From positions 24,062,501 to 24,126,500 of the forward strand of contig NC_068561.1 of the NCBI RefSeq assembly GCF_022201045.2: a stretch of 64,000 bases of DNA, written 5' to 3'. The translations under genes were made by a program, and so were the position numbers. The stretch comes from Citrus sinensis. Taxonomy: Eukaryota; Streptophyta; Magnoliopsida; Sapindales; Rutaceae. Below the pieces are notes generated by a model that was not told the origin of the DNA, searched no databases, and saw only the letters and a program-made list of their open reading frames with translations. Of this stretch, positions 24,721 through 36,898 are shown piece after piece (position 1 is the first letter of the stretch; each line of letters begins with the position of its first letter).

Positions 24721-24844
24721 AAACTGACCCGGCCTTCACGGCCCTTAAATCTTATTAGACTTTTTAATTTTTTTGGGTGGATAATTTAATTTAATAGCAT
24801 ATATTTTGAAGATTAAAGTGTAAAACTTGCTTTTTATATTTATA

Positions 24845-26703
24845 TTAGGAAATGGAACCGCACTTCGTGCGGCTTTTAAAAAAAAATTAGTATTATTTTT
24901 TTTATTACTTTACATTTGATGAAACTAATAAAAAATATGAATTATTTTTTTAAAAAGATGACGTAACCTTATAAAACTAATGTTATTTATGAAAGTTAAT
25001 TATTTTTTGTTAGCATTAAAAATATATATTAATGTGTATAGTTAAGTGTACACAACCTTTTCATCAATAAAAATTATGTTCACACTAATCAACTTTCTAT
25101 TTTTCTTGGTATTAACAGACTCCCACATCTTACAAAGTCTAACCCTTATCATCCAACTATCTTTATTATTGTTTAACTCGTGAAGAAAAGAGTACTCCAT
25201 GAAGCATACAATACTAAAAATTTAAATAAGTCAAAAAATAAAAACACAAGAACATTTCTAAAGAGGATGTTGGTTAAATAATAAAAAAATCCAAACATAA
25301 CAAATCTTAAATGCTTAATATTTATAGAGTTTTAAGAAACCAAAAGACACTAAATAAAAGGTTGCATAATTAAATATGTGATTATGACATTAAAATTAGA
25401 TCCTAGTGGCATTGGTGATGAAAGATGAACGAACCTTCCTTCCTATATTAATTAGTTGATGTATTTTAAACCACTAAAGTTTAGTTGTTGGCTTAATAAA
25501 ATAAATGAATGTTTCAAAACTTATAATTAATTTATTATTAATGGTTATATATTGTTGAATTTAAATAGAAAGAGGAAGAGACATGTAATTTTTTGTAATC
25601 TATTAATTATTTTCTATTTTTAATATTTTGTAATGTAATTATTTTTTAATCTCAACCAATAGATTAGATAATAGAAAATATAAAAGATGAGAAATAATAT
25701 ACCACAAATCTTAACTACTTAATATCTATAGAGTTTGAAGAAGAAGGTTGCATAATTAAATATGAGATTATAACATTAAAATTAGACTCTAATGACATTG
25801 TTGAGAGAATATGAAGGAACATTCCTTCCTATATTAATTAATTGATATATTTAAGCCACTAAAGTTTAATTATTGGCATAATAAAATAAATAAATATTTC
25901 AAGATTTATAATTAATTATTATTAATGGTTACATATTATTGAATTTAAATAGAAAGAGAAAGAGACATGTAATCTTTTATAATCTAATAATTATTTTTTA
26001 TTTTTAATATTTTGTAATGTAATTATTTTTTTAATATCAACCAATTTATTAGATAATAGAGAATACAAGAAGATAAGAAATAGTGATGCCACATCACATT
26101 CTCTAGTCCCAACTTTATATATATATATAGAGAGAGAGAGATTTTTAATATTTTGTAATGTAATTATTTTTTAATTTCAACCAATATATTAGATAATAGA
26201 GAATAAAAAAAGATGAGAAATAATGATGACACAAATCTTAAATATTTAATGTTTATGGAGTTTGAAGAAGCCAAAAGGCACTAAACAAAAGATTGAATAA
26301 TTAAATATGAGATTATGACATTAAAATTAGGTTCTAATAGTATTGTTGAGAGAAGATGAAGGAATCTTCCTTCCTATATTAATTAATTGATGTATTTTAA
26401 GTCACTAAAATTTAATTGTTAGCATAATAAAATAAATGAATGTTTCAAGACTTATAATTAATTATTATTAATGGTTACATATTGTTAAATTTTAATAGAA
26501 AGAGGAAAAGACATGTAATCATTTATAATCTAATAATTATTTTCTATTTTAATATTTTATAATGTAATTATTTTTTAATTTCAACCAATTTATTAGATAA
26601 TAAAGAATATGAAATGATGAGAAATGGTGATGCCACATCACCTCTTGTAATCCCAACTTTATATATATATATAGATATATAGATATAAATATAGATAGAT
26701 AGA
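24845..26703 (-). mobile_element. Non-autonomous Helitron with stacked 5' ends
   Basis: Read on the minus strand, the left border has a Helitron 3' end: stem CCGCAC, loop GAA, stem GTGCGG (24872-24858), nine bases, then CTAA followed by T. The right side has 5' ends of the form TC...TATATATAAAGTTGGGA, preceded by A, at about 26141 and again near 26703. Both thus show the A|TC...CTAA|T border of Helitrons, which insert between A and T. No Rep/helicase frame exists. The interior contains a unit of roughly 400 bp, starting at about 25301, 25705 and 26232, in direct repeat. This array arises by repeated 5'-end capture or unequal exchange. Confidence 0.72.
25301..26660. repeat. Three direct repeats of a ~400-bp unit inside the Helitron
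   Basis: Each unit begins CAAATCTTAA or close to it (25301, 25705 and 26232) and shares long near-identical blocks such as CTTCCTATATTAATT, AATAAAATAAATGAATG and AGACATGTAAT. Spacing is 404 and 527 bp; the second interval also holds an extra 5' terminus and a partial unit tail (about 26095-26231). Confidence 0.85.
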
Positions 26704-27062
26704 TTTGTAACATTTTACCCATTCCAATTATACAACAAATAGATTCCATATGTTACTATTAGATAGCCCTTTTGTGGTACTATATATCTCAAGTTTTAAA
26801 TAGTTCTAATTTTCATAATTAGAAATTTACTTCACTCAAAAAATAAAATAAAATAAAATTTTATTATATTTTATGTTATTACAAAACATTTACCACCAAT
26901 TTTATTATACCCATGCATTTGATTACGGAGCTTGGAATCTATTTTATTATACAAACTCCCCAAAGTTTCTCAGATAATGAACAACGGAAGTACAATGAGA
27001 AAAAAATATGATCTTTCTGTTCTGAATTTCATCCGACATTGTGCATCAGTCATTTCTTCACT
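26704..27062. other. AT-rich spacer downstream of the TrpB2 gene
   Basis: Probably carries the TrpB2 3' UTR on the right. No other feature seen. Confidence 0.4.
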
Positions 27063-29744
27063 TCATGCAATCACTTGAGGAATTTTGTCCAGAGCCTCTT
27101 GTATTTTCTTCTCGTCAAACGACAAGTCAACCATCTTTCCTTGCAAGTACTTCTCATAAGAAGCAAGGTCAAAATGGCCATGGCCACACATTGCCGTCAG
27201 AATAACCTTTGCTTCTCCAGTTTCCTTACAACGGAGGGCTTCCCTGATGGTGGCTGCAATTGCATGAGTCGGTTCTGGCGCTGGTATTATCCCTTCAGTT
27301 CTAGCAAATTGTATAGCACCTGCAATACAGAAAATGAACATCCCACATGAAACATGTCTGCTATTTTCTATATAACTAGCATCAGTTGATAAGTTGGGAA
27401 ACAGGGAAGTTAATTGCCTTGAAAGCACTCGGTCTGAGGAATTGAAATTGCTTCCATGAGACCTAATTCATAGACATGTGATAATAATGGTGCCATACCA
27501 TGGTAACGTAATCCTCCTGCAGCAACAAAGAATGCTAAGTAAACAACAAACGAATAAAATTTAGTTCATCATATCGATAACAAAACAGTATAATACCAGC
27601 ATGAATTGGATCAGGAATGAAGTCGTGCCCAAGTGTATGCATCTTCATCAATGGAGTCATCCCTGCGGTATCACCAAAATCATAAGCATACACGCCTTTT
27701 GTTAGAGAAGGACATGCAGTAGGTTCAACTGCTCTTATTACAGGGTTGATTTTTCCATTGAGTTTCTCTCGGATGAATGGGAAGCTGAGCCCGCCAAAAT
27801 TGGATCCACCACCAGTACACCCTATGATGATGTCTGGGGTTTCTCCTACAGCCTCCATCTGCTTTATACACTCTTCTCCTATGACAGTCTGGTGTAGCAA
27901 GACATGATTGAGGACGCTGCCCAGGCAATACTTTGTATCAGCATTTGTAGCAGCAACCTCTGCAGCTTCTGAAATGGCTATTCCTAAACTTCCCGGGCTT
28001 GATGGATCCATTTGCAGAATTTTCCTACCTGCTTCAGTGATGTCAGATGGAGATGGATGTACTTTTGCACCCCAAGTCTGCATCATTAATCTTCGATATG
28101 GTTTCTGATCATAAGAAGCACGGACCTGCCATACCTATACAAAGATTTCAAATTAAAATGTCACTAGCTCTACATGAATTCAGAAAACGAATTAAGTGCG
28201 GATATAATGCAACTTGGAATCAGTTCCCTGACTCAATTAACAGTTAATATGCTTACACTACAGAGGAAATAAGGATGTGTGGTTTCAAACGACTTGATCA
28301 AATGGCTAGCTGAAAAGGGGGAACATAAAACACTTGCTATCAACTTTGGCCATATGTTCTACGCATTTTTCTCCAAAATTGACAACATCACACAAGTATG
28401 CATTATGCAGAAGGGAATAATCTAAAGCTGTACAAATTGAGCTAACCACACTATAACATAAAATCCAATTTGGTTCAACCTACTTGAATGGACAGAACTG
28501 GATGCAAGATCTATGACTTTGCTTTAAATTGTCCTACCTCACAGTTGAGACCAAATAAGCTGCATGCGAAGGCCAGTGAACTCCCCCACTGGCCAGCACC
28601 GGTTTCAGTTACAACATTTTTGGTGCCTTCTTGTGCATTATAATACACTTGTGGAACTGCAGTGTTAGGTTTGTGAGATCCAGCTGGGCTGACACCTTCA
28701 TATTTGTAGTAAATTCTGGCGGGCGTATCTAGAATCTTCTCCAACCTCTTGGCTCTAAATGAAGTAAAGAACATAAGAGAATTCAAAAGATGGCACAGAA
28801 AGATATATCCAAAAAGATCATACATTATGTATTAGCAGAGCAAACCTTATTAGAGGCGTTGGACGCCAAAGCCTGTATATATCAAGAACTTCATCAGGGA
28901 TATCTATGAACCTGTCAGTGCTTGCCTCTTGCTTAATCAACTCATCAGGGAATAGAGGAGACAAATCTTCAGGTTTGACAGGTTCAAAAGTTTTGGGATG
29001 CAACGGAGGAGGAGGTTTCACTGATAGGTCTGCAATCACATTGTACCACTGACAAGGAATTTCAACCGGTAACGCAACAGCAGTCGCAGCTGCTCTTACT
29101 CTACAGCCATTTGAAAGCCTCGGGCGTGTAGTCTTTGCCTTCAATGGAAAAGACCCAAGAAATTGTTCCCCAGCTGAAAGTAATAGAGGTGGTTAAAAAA
29201 GGCAAATTCAAGCAACACATCAGAACAATAAAGAAACTTCTGTTCTAATCAAGGTTGCTGTGGCACATGATTTAGTCTAACATGATCTGCACTCATAAAA
29301 AATAACCCACTACAAGTATAATTGTCTGGTGAAAAATCCACTCAACCTACCAGTCAAACGAGGATGGCTTCATGTCATCAAAGTGCAGGGACATCAAGAA
29401 ACATGCCTTAAAACCCTACTACGGGCAGCACCATGTCTCTCTAAAGATTCATGCTTAATTTAGCCAGTGTATTAATCATAATTTACAACCACAGCCCACA
29501 AAGAGCGAATAATCGATAGCATTTCCAACAGCAAGAACCAATGATTGAACAACCTTAAAACAATCAAAGGAATCAACAAAACAGAAACATTGGAACTCAC
29601 TTTTGGCATCAGCTAAAGATTGATTAAATGCATGCAACAGATTAGAACAGTACAAGTGGAACAGTTACCTTTGATCTGGTTTCCTGTTGACCCGGAAATG
29701 AGCAGTGGGTTTAAATTTGCATATAAAAGTGATTGTGCAGCCAT
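27063..29744 (-). CDS. Tryptophan synthase beta chain, type 2 (TrpB2-like)
   Basis: Six exons, 29744-29669, 29173-28846, 28754-28538, 28134-27597, 27516-27418 and 27319-27063, encode 504 residues. The enzyme is a fold-type II PLP protein that condenses indole and serine to tryptophan. Key sites are visible: the PLP lysine in [14 protein letters not shown], the catalytic glutamate region [10 protein letters not shown], and the phosphate-binding loop [11 protein letters not shown]. The [24 protein letters not shown] and HTLGHDF blocks mark the type 2 (TrpB2) family, known in plants from Arabidopsis At5g38530 and distinct from the classical TSB1/TSB2. A Ser/Asn-rich head ([15 protein letters not shown]) could be a plastid transit peptide. 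Type 2 enzymes often lack the contacts for the alpha subunit, so it may act alone as an indole-salvage enzyme. Intron 5 uses a GC donor. The neighbours are unrelated. Confidence 0.93.
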
Positions 29745-30194
29745 TTTCAGAAAGTTTCTGCAGTTGTCCTGAGAAACTAGTAAGTGATGGTGTGACGATG
29801 CTGGTGCGGCGAGGTAAATTTCGTTGACCGCCGAGAACTTTTTTGTTCTTATCTTTAAGGCCAGGGCTATGCTACATTATATGTAACATCATACGTAGAC
29901 ATTACATCCAACAACTCAGAACAGTTTCAAGAGAAAGCAACATTTTAAATTTGTTGGGTGCAACATCTTGTTGATGCATGTTACGTTAAATGTAAAAAGC
30001 CATGTGGTAGCAGTGGAGAAATTGAATTTGCCTTGGACCATTTCAATTTGAATAACTGAAGCAATCAATACCTTTGAAAAAATTCACAGGGAAAGACTCT
30101 ATGATTGGTGCTTGGATTCGAAAGTATAAAGTAATCGAAGTACGCGCTTTGCCCTTATTAGCTGCTTTTCAACCTCTCCGACAAAGTTAATTAA
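29745..30194. other. Promoter side of the TrpB2 gene
   Basis: Sequence upstream of the TrpB2 ATG, ending at the Harbinger-like MITE. The first ~120 bp should include the 5' UTR. No clear TATA box or motif was identified. Confidence 0.35.
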
Positions 30195-30561
30195 GAGCAT
30201 CACCAAAATACTCTTTAAATAAGATTTTATTATTTATTTAAAGAGTTTTAAGACTCTAAAAGACATTTCAATTAAGATTCTTCAAATAAAAAATGATCCT
30301 CTCTCTTTAAATTTAAAGAGTTACTTTCTCTCTTTTCAATTTATATTTTATGACTTTTTGTTGAAGAAAAAGAGAAAGGTACTTTAATTATTATTGACTT
30401 TTTTTTAAAAAAAAATAGTTATTTAATTAAAATAATATTAACTCATTTCTATTTGAAGAGTCTTTTGGAGAACAATATCTTTTTTCACTCATCTATTTAC
30501 CACATAGGTAAGCAAATGAATATTTGAAGAGTAAAATTTATAGAGCCTTTTGGAGATGCTC
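30195..30561. mobile_element. Tourist/Harbinger-like MITE, 367 bp
   Basis: Inverted ends GAGCATCACCAAAATACTCT (left) and the reverse complement of the right end GAGCATCTCCAAAAGGCTCT match at about 16 of 20 positions. The element is flanked by the 3-bp direct repeat TAA (30192-30194 and 30562-30564), typical of PIF/Harbinger elements. The inside is AT-rich and has no coding frame. Confidence 0.75.
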
Positions 30562-31029
30562 TAACATGAAAAATTTACAAAAATAATCATAAAAGTTTTA
30601 TTATTTTCACAATTAACCCTCTTAATTTTTTTCTATCAACATTAGCCAAACACATGCTTTTCTCCCCAAATTACCCTTCTTTACAAACCAAAAGCAACAT
30701 TCTTTCTCAACTTTCGTCAAACAAAGGCAGCTTCCACTCTTGAATCATCAACCAACGGCAACGGCAAAAGGCAACGATAAAAAGTGAAATCCGATCATAA
30801 TTTATTCGGATCCAACACTAATCGACATCACATAGTGGTATGAGTTATTTTCTTGCTCGTGAGTTTGACTGAACTGCAAATGATTTCATAGGTGAATCTG
30901 GCGACAATCAGCCTGTCGCACCAAAAACCATATTCATTATAATTAACTATTAATTTGATAGGGCTGAAATAATTTATTTTTTTATAATTTAAGGCTTAAT
31001 GGATTCAGTTGTACTTGAATTGTGTTACG

Positions 31030-31400
31030 ATGGTTGCTGAGAGACATTAGAGGATGGGCGTATAGAGTATGTCAATGGTAAAAATAGAGCTTTTTTGGTT
31101 GGAAAAAATTATCTTTTTGATAAGTTATTGGCAAGAGTATACGATGTGTTATAAATTAATCCTAATGAATATAGTATCACAATGAAGACAACTTTGAGGT
31201 CTAGTAACACATTATATCGTGTATGTGCACTGCCCATGGATATATTTGATGATGAAATGGTGAGGGTTGTGTTACATATGGCATCCGACGTAGTTAATTT
31301 TGGATGTATTCCTATATTTGTTACCACATCACCTCGAGTTCCGAGTGGAGATATTGAGCCAATAGAAACAAGACCATTGAAGGCCAAACAAGTATTTTAA
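31030..31400 (+). mobile_element. Relic of a MuDR-type (MULE) transposase N-terminal region
   Basis: Plus-strand translation gives DGRIEYVNGKNRAFLVG, then LLARVYDVL, a stop, INPNEYSITMKTTLRSS, then DDEMVRVVLHMASDVVNFG and CIPIFVTTSPR. This is the N-terminal region that precedes the DDE domain in plant MuDR-family transposases. The downstream catalytic domain is absent and at least one in-frame stop is present. It is a short, dead DNA-transposon fragment. No terminal inverted repeats were found around it. Confidence 0.6.
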
Positions 31401-32182
31401 AATTTAAAGGATTATGTGGCTTGGGTCAAGCTTCAGAGTTGGATTATCTGATAATTAAATCTTTCTTAATCTTTATGGGATATTTTGACACAAAATAACT
31501 AAGTAATTTAATGGACAAAATTAAATGTATTCTTAACTTTCCTTTATAAGTACAAAACTCATTATTTTGGACTAATTAAAATTCCAAAACTAACAGCCAG
31601 CCACAAACAAATTGCCGTTAACTTCTTTTCATTTTCTTTAGTCGTTTTCGTTTTCCTTTTGCCCTTTCCTTCGGGCATTAATTTTTCTTTTCTTCGATAC
31701 TTTTCAGTCGTCGCTTTCCTTCTTTTTCTTTTGGACTCTTCTCTAAACTCTTTACGAAAAGCAGACAAAGACAAATCTTAAAGGAAAAAGATCTCAATAA
31801 GTAACTTTTTCTTTTTTAATTTAAAAGAAGATCATTTTAATCCAAAAACTGACAACTTGCAAATGGAGTGATAAGAACACATAAAATTCCTTCAATTATA
31901 TCGTTTGAGATTTAATTAATTATAAATTAGGAAATAGTACTTAGGTTGATTAATTAGCTTGTCTATGTCGCATAAAGAAATAAATGGTGAAAGCATATAA
32001 TATATATCCCTAATAATTCATATGTAAGACAAAACCAAATTGAAGTAGTTGTCAACAATACAACATAGGGTTACAAAATGATGATAAAAGAGATATTAAT
32101 ATACCCCCTTTGCCACTACCAACAAACATTTCAAAAATAAGAATGTGTACATCTCATTATATATGAGTACTAATTAATTGAT
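31401..32182. other. Spacer downstream of the DUF1262 gene
   Basis: AT-rich. The part adjoining 32182 should be the DUF1262 3' UTR. A minus-strand ORF at 31562-31774 is lysine-rich low complexity and not convincing. Confidence 0.4.
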
Positions 32183-33923
32183 TCATTCCCATTTGCATTG
32201 AACCCTATGTGTGTGCCTAAAATCACACCTTAATACCATACTACCATCCATTCTCCTCAACACAAAACTCTCAACCAAGACAAAGCAACCAAATCTTTGC
32301 CACCCGTTTTCACCAGCAATTTCTTCAACTCTCGAGACTCTCAATTCCTTTTCTCTCCCACGAACCCACCCTCCTTCCTCTTGCAACCACCTCATCTTCT
32401 CGTCAATGGCCAAACTCAACCCCACAACACCACCACCACCACCTCTACCCCACCTTCGCCGTCTACAGTTCCTATCACAAACCCTATAACCCACGAACCC
32501 TAAATGCCTACCCCTGTCATCCCTCTCACCTTGCTTGCCATAAACATAACTCACTTCCCTTTGTACATTCACATTCACATTCACTTCATTAGCATCATCC
32601 CCTCCATTGTTCACACATGAGAATATTTTCTCCCACCACTGCTGGAGGGTCATCTTATACAACACCGACTTTCTCATTTGGTGTCTGATTCTTGATTCTT
32701 CTCTAACGAAAACAAATGGGCAGTACCATTTCCCTACAATGCTAACACTCGAACGCTTGTTGGTGATGGGGAAGTTTAAGCTTGGGAGTTGTGTTCGAAG
32801 AGAGATATCGAGGCCCAGGGCTTCGCTGAGTTTATCATTATTCCATCGGCGTAGAAATGATCTTGATGATGAGGAGGAGCTGCGAAGCTCCCAGCCTTTC
32901 TTGCGGAGAAACTTTGGAGGAAGGCCGTCGGTGGTGGCTGCTGACGTGGCGAAGAACGAGTGTCGGTGGTAGCGGTGAATCTTGAACTGCTGGTATATGT
33001 TTCTGAAATCAAATGGCTTTGGTTTCATGTCTTTTACTACATTGCTGAAGCAACACATACCCACCTCTGTCTCCCTTGAACTTTTGCAAGTTTTCCTTCA
33101 GAAAAGGGGAAAAACAACCTTTAAACGTTTCTCAAAAACTGATAGCAAACAAGCGGTGTGTTTGTTTTTGAAAATGAGAATAACGTTTGTTTTCTAACTC
33201 AAAAACGTGTAATCTGAAAACAGAAACAATGTGCATGTGAAATATTGAAAAGAGGGTGTTAGAACAAGTAAAAATAGTAACAACCGAGTTTTGGTATATT
33301 TAATTTTCCTTTTACAAGAATTAAAAAGTACTATCACTTCTATTGATATATATATATGTTATAAAAAATAGTATTTATAAAATAATACTAAATATCCCAC
33401 AAATATTGAGAAAATTTATATGGTGCATACACTTTTTTTCTTGTCATGTGTATGCTTCAACTAATTATAAAAAAAATAAATACACGTTATAAGAATTAAA
33501 TAAAAATAAATTTGTATATTAAAAGTATGATGGACTCTCATGTAAATGTTTCCTTTTTATAATTTTATAGTTAATGTAAATGTTAAGAACGAGGACGTAC
33601 CCTTTGTATTTGCCTTTAGCTCTAATAACATAGTACCGATTGGATGACAACGGTTGATCGAGAACTGGGAGGAACCAAACTTTAGTAACACTAGTTTCTT
33701 GATAATCATTTGAATGAACAACTGTCAGCATCTTGTCTTGAGGAAACGGCAGTCTTTTTACTCTCCTAAGTTTACATGTTCCCCAGCAAAATGTATCTTC
33801 TGCTTCTGCTTCTTCATCTGTAATCAATAAAATACCCGAGTATGGACCCTCTTGTGGTGGTAGCTCTGCTGAAAGAGTGCTGGGCGATTTTCTGTACAAG
33901 GAAAGAGGCCTTGTAACATACAT
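32183..33923 (-). CDS. DUF1262 family protein
   Basis: Two exons, 33923-33601 and 33074-32183, encode 404 residues; the intron has GTACGT...CAAG borders. The protein matches the plant-specific DUF1262 family (PF06880) from end to end. It opens MYVTRPLSLYRKSP, then EGPYSGILLITDEEAE, LPFPQDKMLTV and VLDQPLSSNRYYVI. Exon 2 carries MCCFSNVVKDMKPKPFD, GKWYCPFVFV, and the C-terminal RMDGSMVLRCDF plus HTHRVQCKWE. The function of the family is unknown. It has no signal peptide or membrane span. A Gly- and Arg-rich insert (RRRRWGRGGGGG) precedes the C-terminal block. A long (CA)n repeat lies just upstream of the ATG and may sit in the leader or core promoter. Confidence 0.9.
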
Positions 33924-33953
33924 GGCTTAAAGCTTAAGTTAACATGTACCCTC

Positions 33954-33976
33954 GTGTGTGTGTGTGTGTGTGTGTT
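33954..33976. repeat. (TG)n microsatellite at the 5' end of the DUF1262 gene
   Basis: About eleven TG units start roughly 30 bp upstream of the DUF1262 ATG. On the gene's sense strand it reads (CA)n, within the 5' UTR or core promoter. Confidence 0.9.
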
Positions 33977-34494
33977 TGGTGCAGGAGAGAACAGGAGATG
34001 TGGTGTGTTTATGTGATGATTTGCTTAAGAATTAAGAAATGGGAATTGGGTTTGGCTTTTAGATATGATCAAACCTTTATGTCCATGATTGCCCCTTTAA
34101 TGCTGAGATGGGCAGATGGGGGGGGCCATGAAGCTTCAAGACTTTCGGTAGTGGAAGAAGATATAAAACGAGAATTAAAGATAAAGTGCGCTTTACTTCC
34201 TTTTTTTTAACTTTGCTTTTTTCTTGTGATTGTGTAATACATTAACCACGTAAAACGGTAAAAGGCAACGTATAGTAAATTTAACCACGTAATAGGGTTA
34301 AACTTTGAAAATGCCAAAAGAAAAAAAATAAAGTAAATTTCTTTTTATGTCAAAACATGCTTACCAAAATTTTGGTGATTAGAAATTTTAAGATCAGAGT
34401 TATATTCAATTTAGAATTATCTTATTCAAAACACCACACATTGGTACAGAGTATCCGAGCTTCCGGGAAGGAGGGGAAAAAAAAAAAAAAAAGC
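33977..34494. other. Promoter of DUF1262 and 3' UTR of the phosphoglycerate mutase gene
   Basis: Both flanking genes are on the minus strand, so this 0.5-kb gap must contain the end of one and the promoter of the other. A poly-A run sits at about 34478-34492. No clear TATA box was found. Confidence 0.4.
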
Positions 34495-36898
34495 TTATGC
34501 TTTTAGTTTAAGGTAGGTATTTATAATTCCCATCATCTCTCCACCCGGGAAACGCCCAAGACACCCCCTTGCTGCTGCAACCTCGTTGAACTCACAGACT
34601 GAATCACCACTGAATGCTTGAAGCTGTTCACTTCTTTCTTTTTCAATCTTTGTATCTTCTGTTAGGTCTTCACCAGCCTTAACAGTGGGTAGAGGAAATG
34701 GATCAAGGGGAATTTCCATGACAGCAGACTCCCCACCCACAGCACCCACAAAATCCTTTAGTTGGCACATTGCAAGTGGAACTGGTTCAAAGCTGTGGTC
34801 TCCATACTCAACTGGAGTCGAGTGGTCTCCTGTGACACAAAGGAAGTATTGGAACTTCCCAGATTTCTCAGCCTGCCAGAGCAGTCTTGCTAGCTGGCCT
34901 ATTGCTCGATCTACAGCTTCCAGAGCTTTAACTTTGAAAATGCTAGCCTTATCATGGCCAGCATCATCTACTGCCTGCAATACCAAATATCCATGTTCCG
35001 TTATCATCACAGTTCAGAAAGCCATTGACCCAAGATCATAGCTGTCAGAAGATTTAGACCTTAATGTGAAGAAAACCAAAATCATAGCCATCCGATCTGC
35101 CTGGTTTATGCTCATCCTCCCCCGGTACAAATACATTTGGGCAAGATTGCAAAGGAGCTGAGAGTGCCTTAGCTATGGCAGTTGCTTTGGAAGTTAAAAT
35201 TGTTCGATAATCTCCAGTAGCTCCAGGAGCTTCCAGGATATCAATATCAAGTGATAGGCCCAAACCAGCTATAATCTTAGTAGGAGCTACCATGCATGGC
35301 CATAATCCATGTTTCTTTTCAAATGAAGGTACCTGCAATATGCGATTTAGGGTAAAAAAAAAATCATATAACTAAGAATTCTTACTTGATATAAATTAAA
35401 AAACGCTCCAATTGGAAAATTTACATCTAGGAAGGTAATGCCACTTTCTAACACAAGGGAAGAAAAAGAAGAAAATAATTTCAAGAACCATGACAGTGAA
35501 ATCATACTACCAGACAGCGCATCCAATGATTGAGACATTAATGTTCAGTTTCTCTAAGCAAGGCCAGCTGCAATAAAGAAAGACAAACAGAAAAGTCAAG
35601 GATTACAACACACCTCTATTCGAATACCACAGCCTCGCAAAAGGACAACATTGGCGATGTTCTTCCCTTCGGCTGCCCGTTTTGCATTTAATGGGTGAGA
35701 AACCAGAATTTTTGATATTTCCCTGGATAACTCATTAACAACTGCTGCTGTGTGCTTTGCTTCATCAGTATCATCCAGTGCCTGAGCTTGAAATAGCAAG
35801 CGGTTGTCCTTCAATGGATCAGTCCCTGATATATTGCCACTTAAGTTTGGTCCTTTGACAACCACCCCACACCTGTGTTCCGTTGCATACCTGTGGTAGA
35901 AGATTGTTTGTTAAGCTTGTCCATGTCTAATTTCCAAAAAGTTGAAGTAGGTAAAAGCCAAGAACTAAGCTATTTATTGTAACTTTGATGGATGAGTTCT
36001 GTACTACTTGATTCATGGGAACAAATTTGCATTCATACAAACAAAGGTACCAAATTCAACTGCCTTTTTTTTTTCTTTTTTTTTTTTGGGAGAGAATCAT
36101 TGAATCATAAGCGTTAATGTTTTTTTTTTGGATATAATTATTGAATCATAGGACTTGGTCAACACATAATTTTAGGGTTCAAAGAACAGATTACATTTTA
36201 CATTGTATTGAATTTAACAAGAAACAGCTGAGCATGATATAAATGTTCAGTGAAGAGGAAACACTGCACCTGACTCTAACTTCATACTGCGGAAAAGACG
36301 GGAGCTTCATTCTATCCAATGCTGCACATAATCTGGGTCCTTCCTCTTCAAAATGCCTGTCAGCCCTCCTACTGGTAACTATTCCAGTTTTCTCATCCAA
36401 GGTCGCAAAATTTGACTGAAGATCAAACATAGGTAATTGGTCATGACATGTAACCACCAATCTAAAACACATTAACCAAATATTTAAATCAAAAGAAACT
36501 ACAAGAAGATGCTGATTATTGATTAGTCATGTGAGATCAATAACAGCAATAAGATTATAAAAGAATATGAAACAAGAAAATAAACCCACCTTGAAAGCAA
36601 TATCCCCAGGTGACATAGCCAGTCCAGCACCCATGGACTCAAAAGCACCACGTCCTCGGTAGTACACTCGCGGGTTGTAACCCAATAAAGAAAGATGAGC
36701 TGTGTCACTTCCGCAACCCAAACCCACTTCAACAGGATCCATGAGACCGTTCACTCCAGCAGATGCAATGGCATCCAGGTTCGGCACATAAGCAGCCTGC
36801 AAAGGAGTCTTGTACCCAAATCTTGGCAGTGACACATCTCCTAACCCATCAATCAGCACAAATGCTACTCTCCTCTTGGGCAGATGGGGACTACCCAT
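34495..36898 (-). CDS. Cofactor-independent phosphoglycerate mutase, archaeal (ApgM) type
   Basis: Five exons, 36898-36590, 36415-36270, 35890-35614, 35332-35060 and 34974-34495, encode 494 residues. The protein belongs to the alkaline-phosphatase-like ApgM family, which interconverts 3- and 2-phosphoglycerate without 2,3-bisphosphoglycerate. Metal-site motifs are in place: VLIDGLGD near the N-terminus, the region with the nucleophilic serine GCGSDTAHLSLLGYNP, DDAGHDK, and VTGDHSTPVEYGDH near the C-terminus. GVVVKGPNLSGNISGTDP is also typical. Arabidopsis has a similar gene (At4g09520) alongside the classical iPGAM1/2. No transit peptide is obvious, so it may be cytosolic. A 5' UTR intron is likely: a GTAAGA donor lies at 37672 (-), and the acceptor is just upstream of the ATG. 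Confidence 0.92.

Noticed and set aside
32211-32503. Plus-strand Pro/Thr/Ser-rich frames
   Set aside because: They lie opposite the C-terminal half of the DUF1262 gene, whose conserved ending (HTHRVQCKWE) proves the minus strand is coding.
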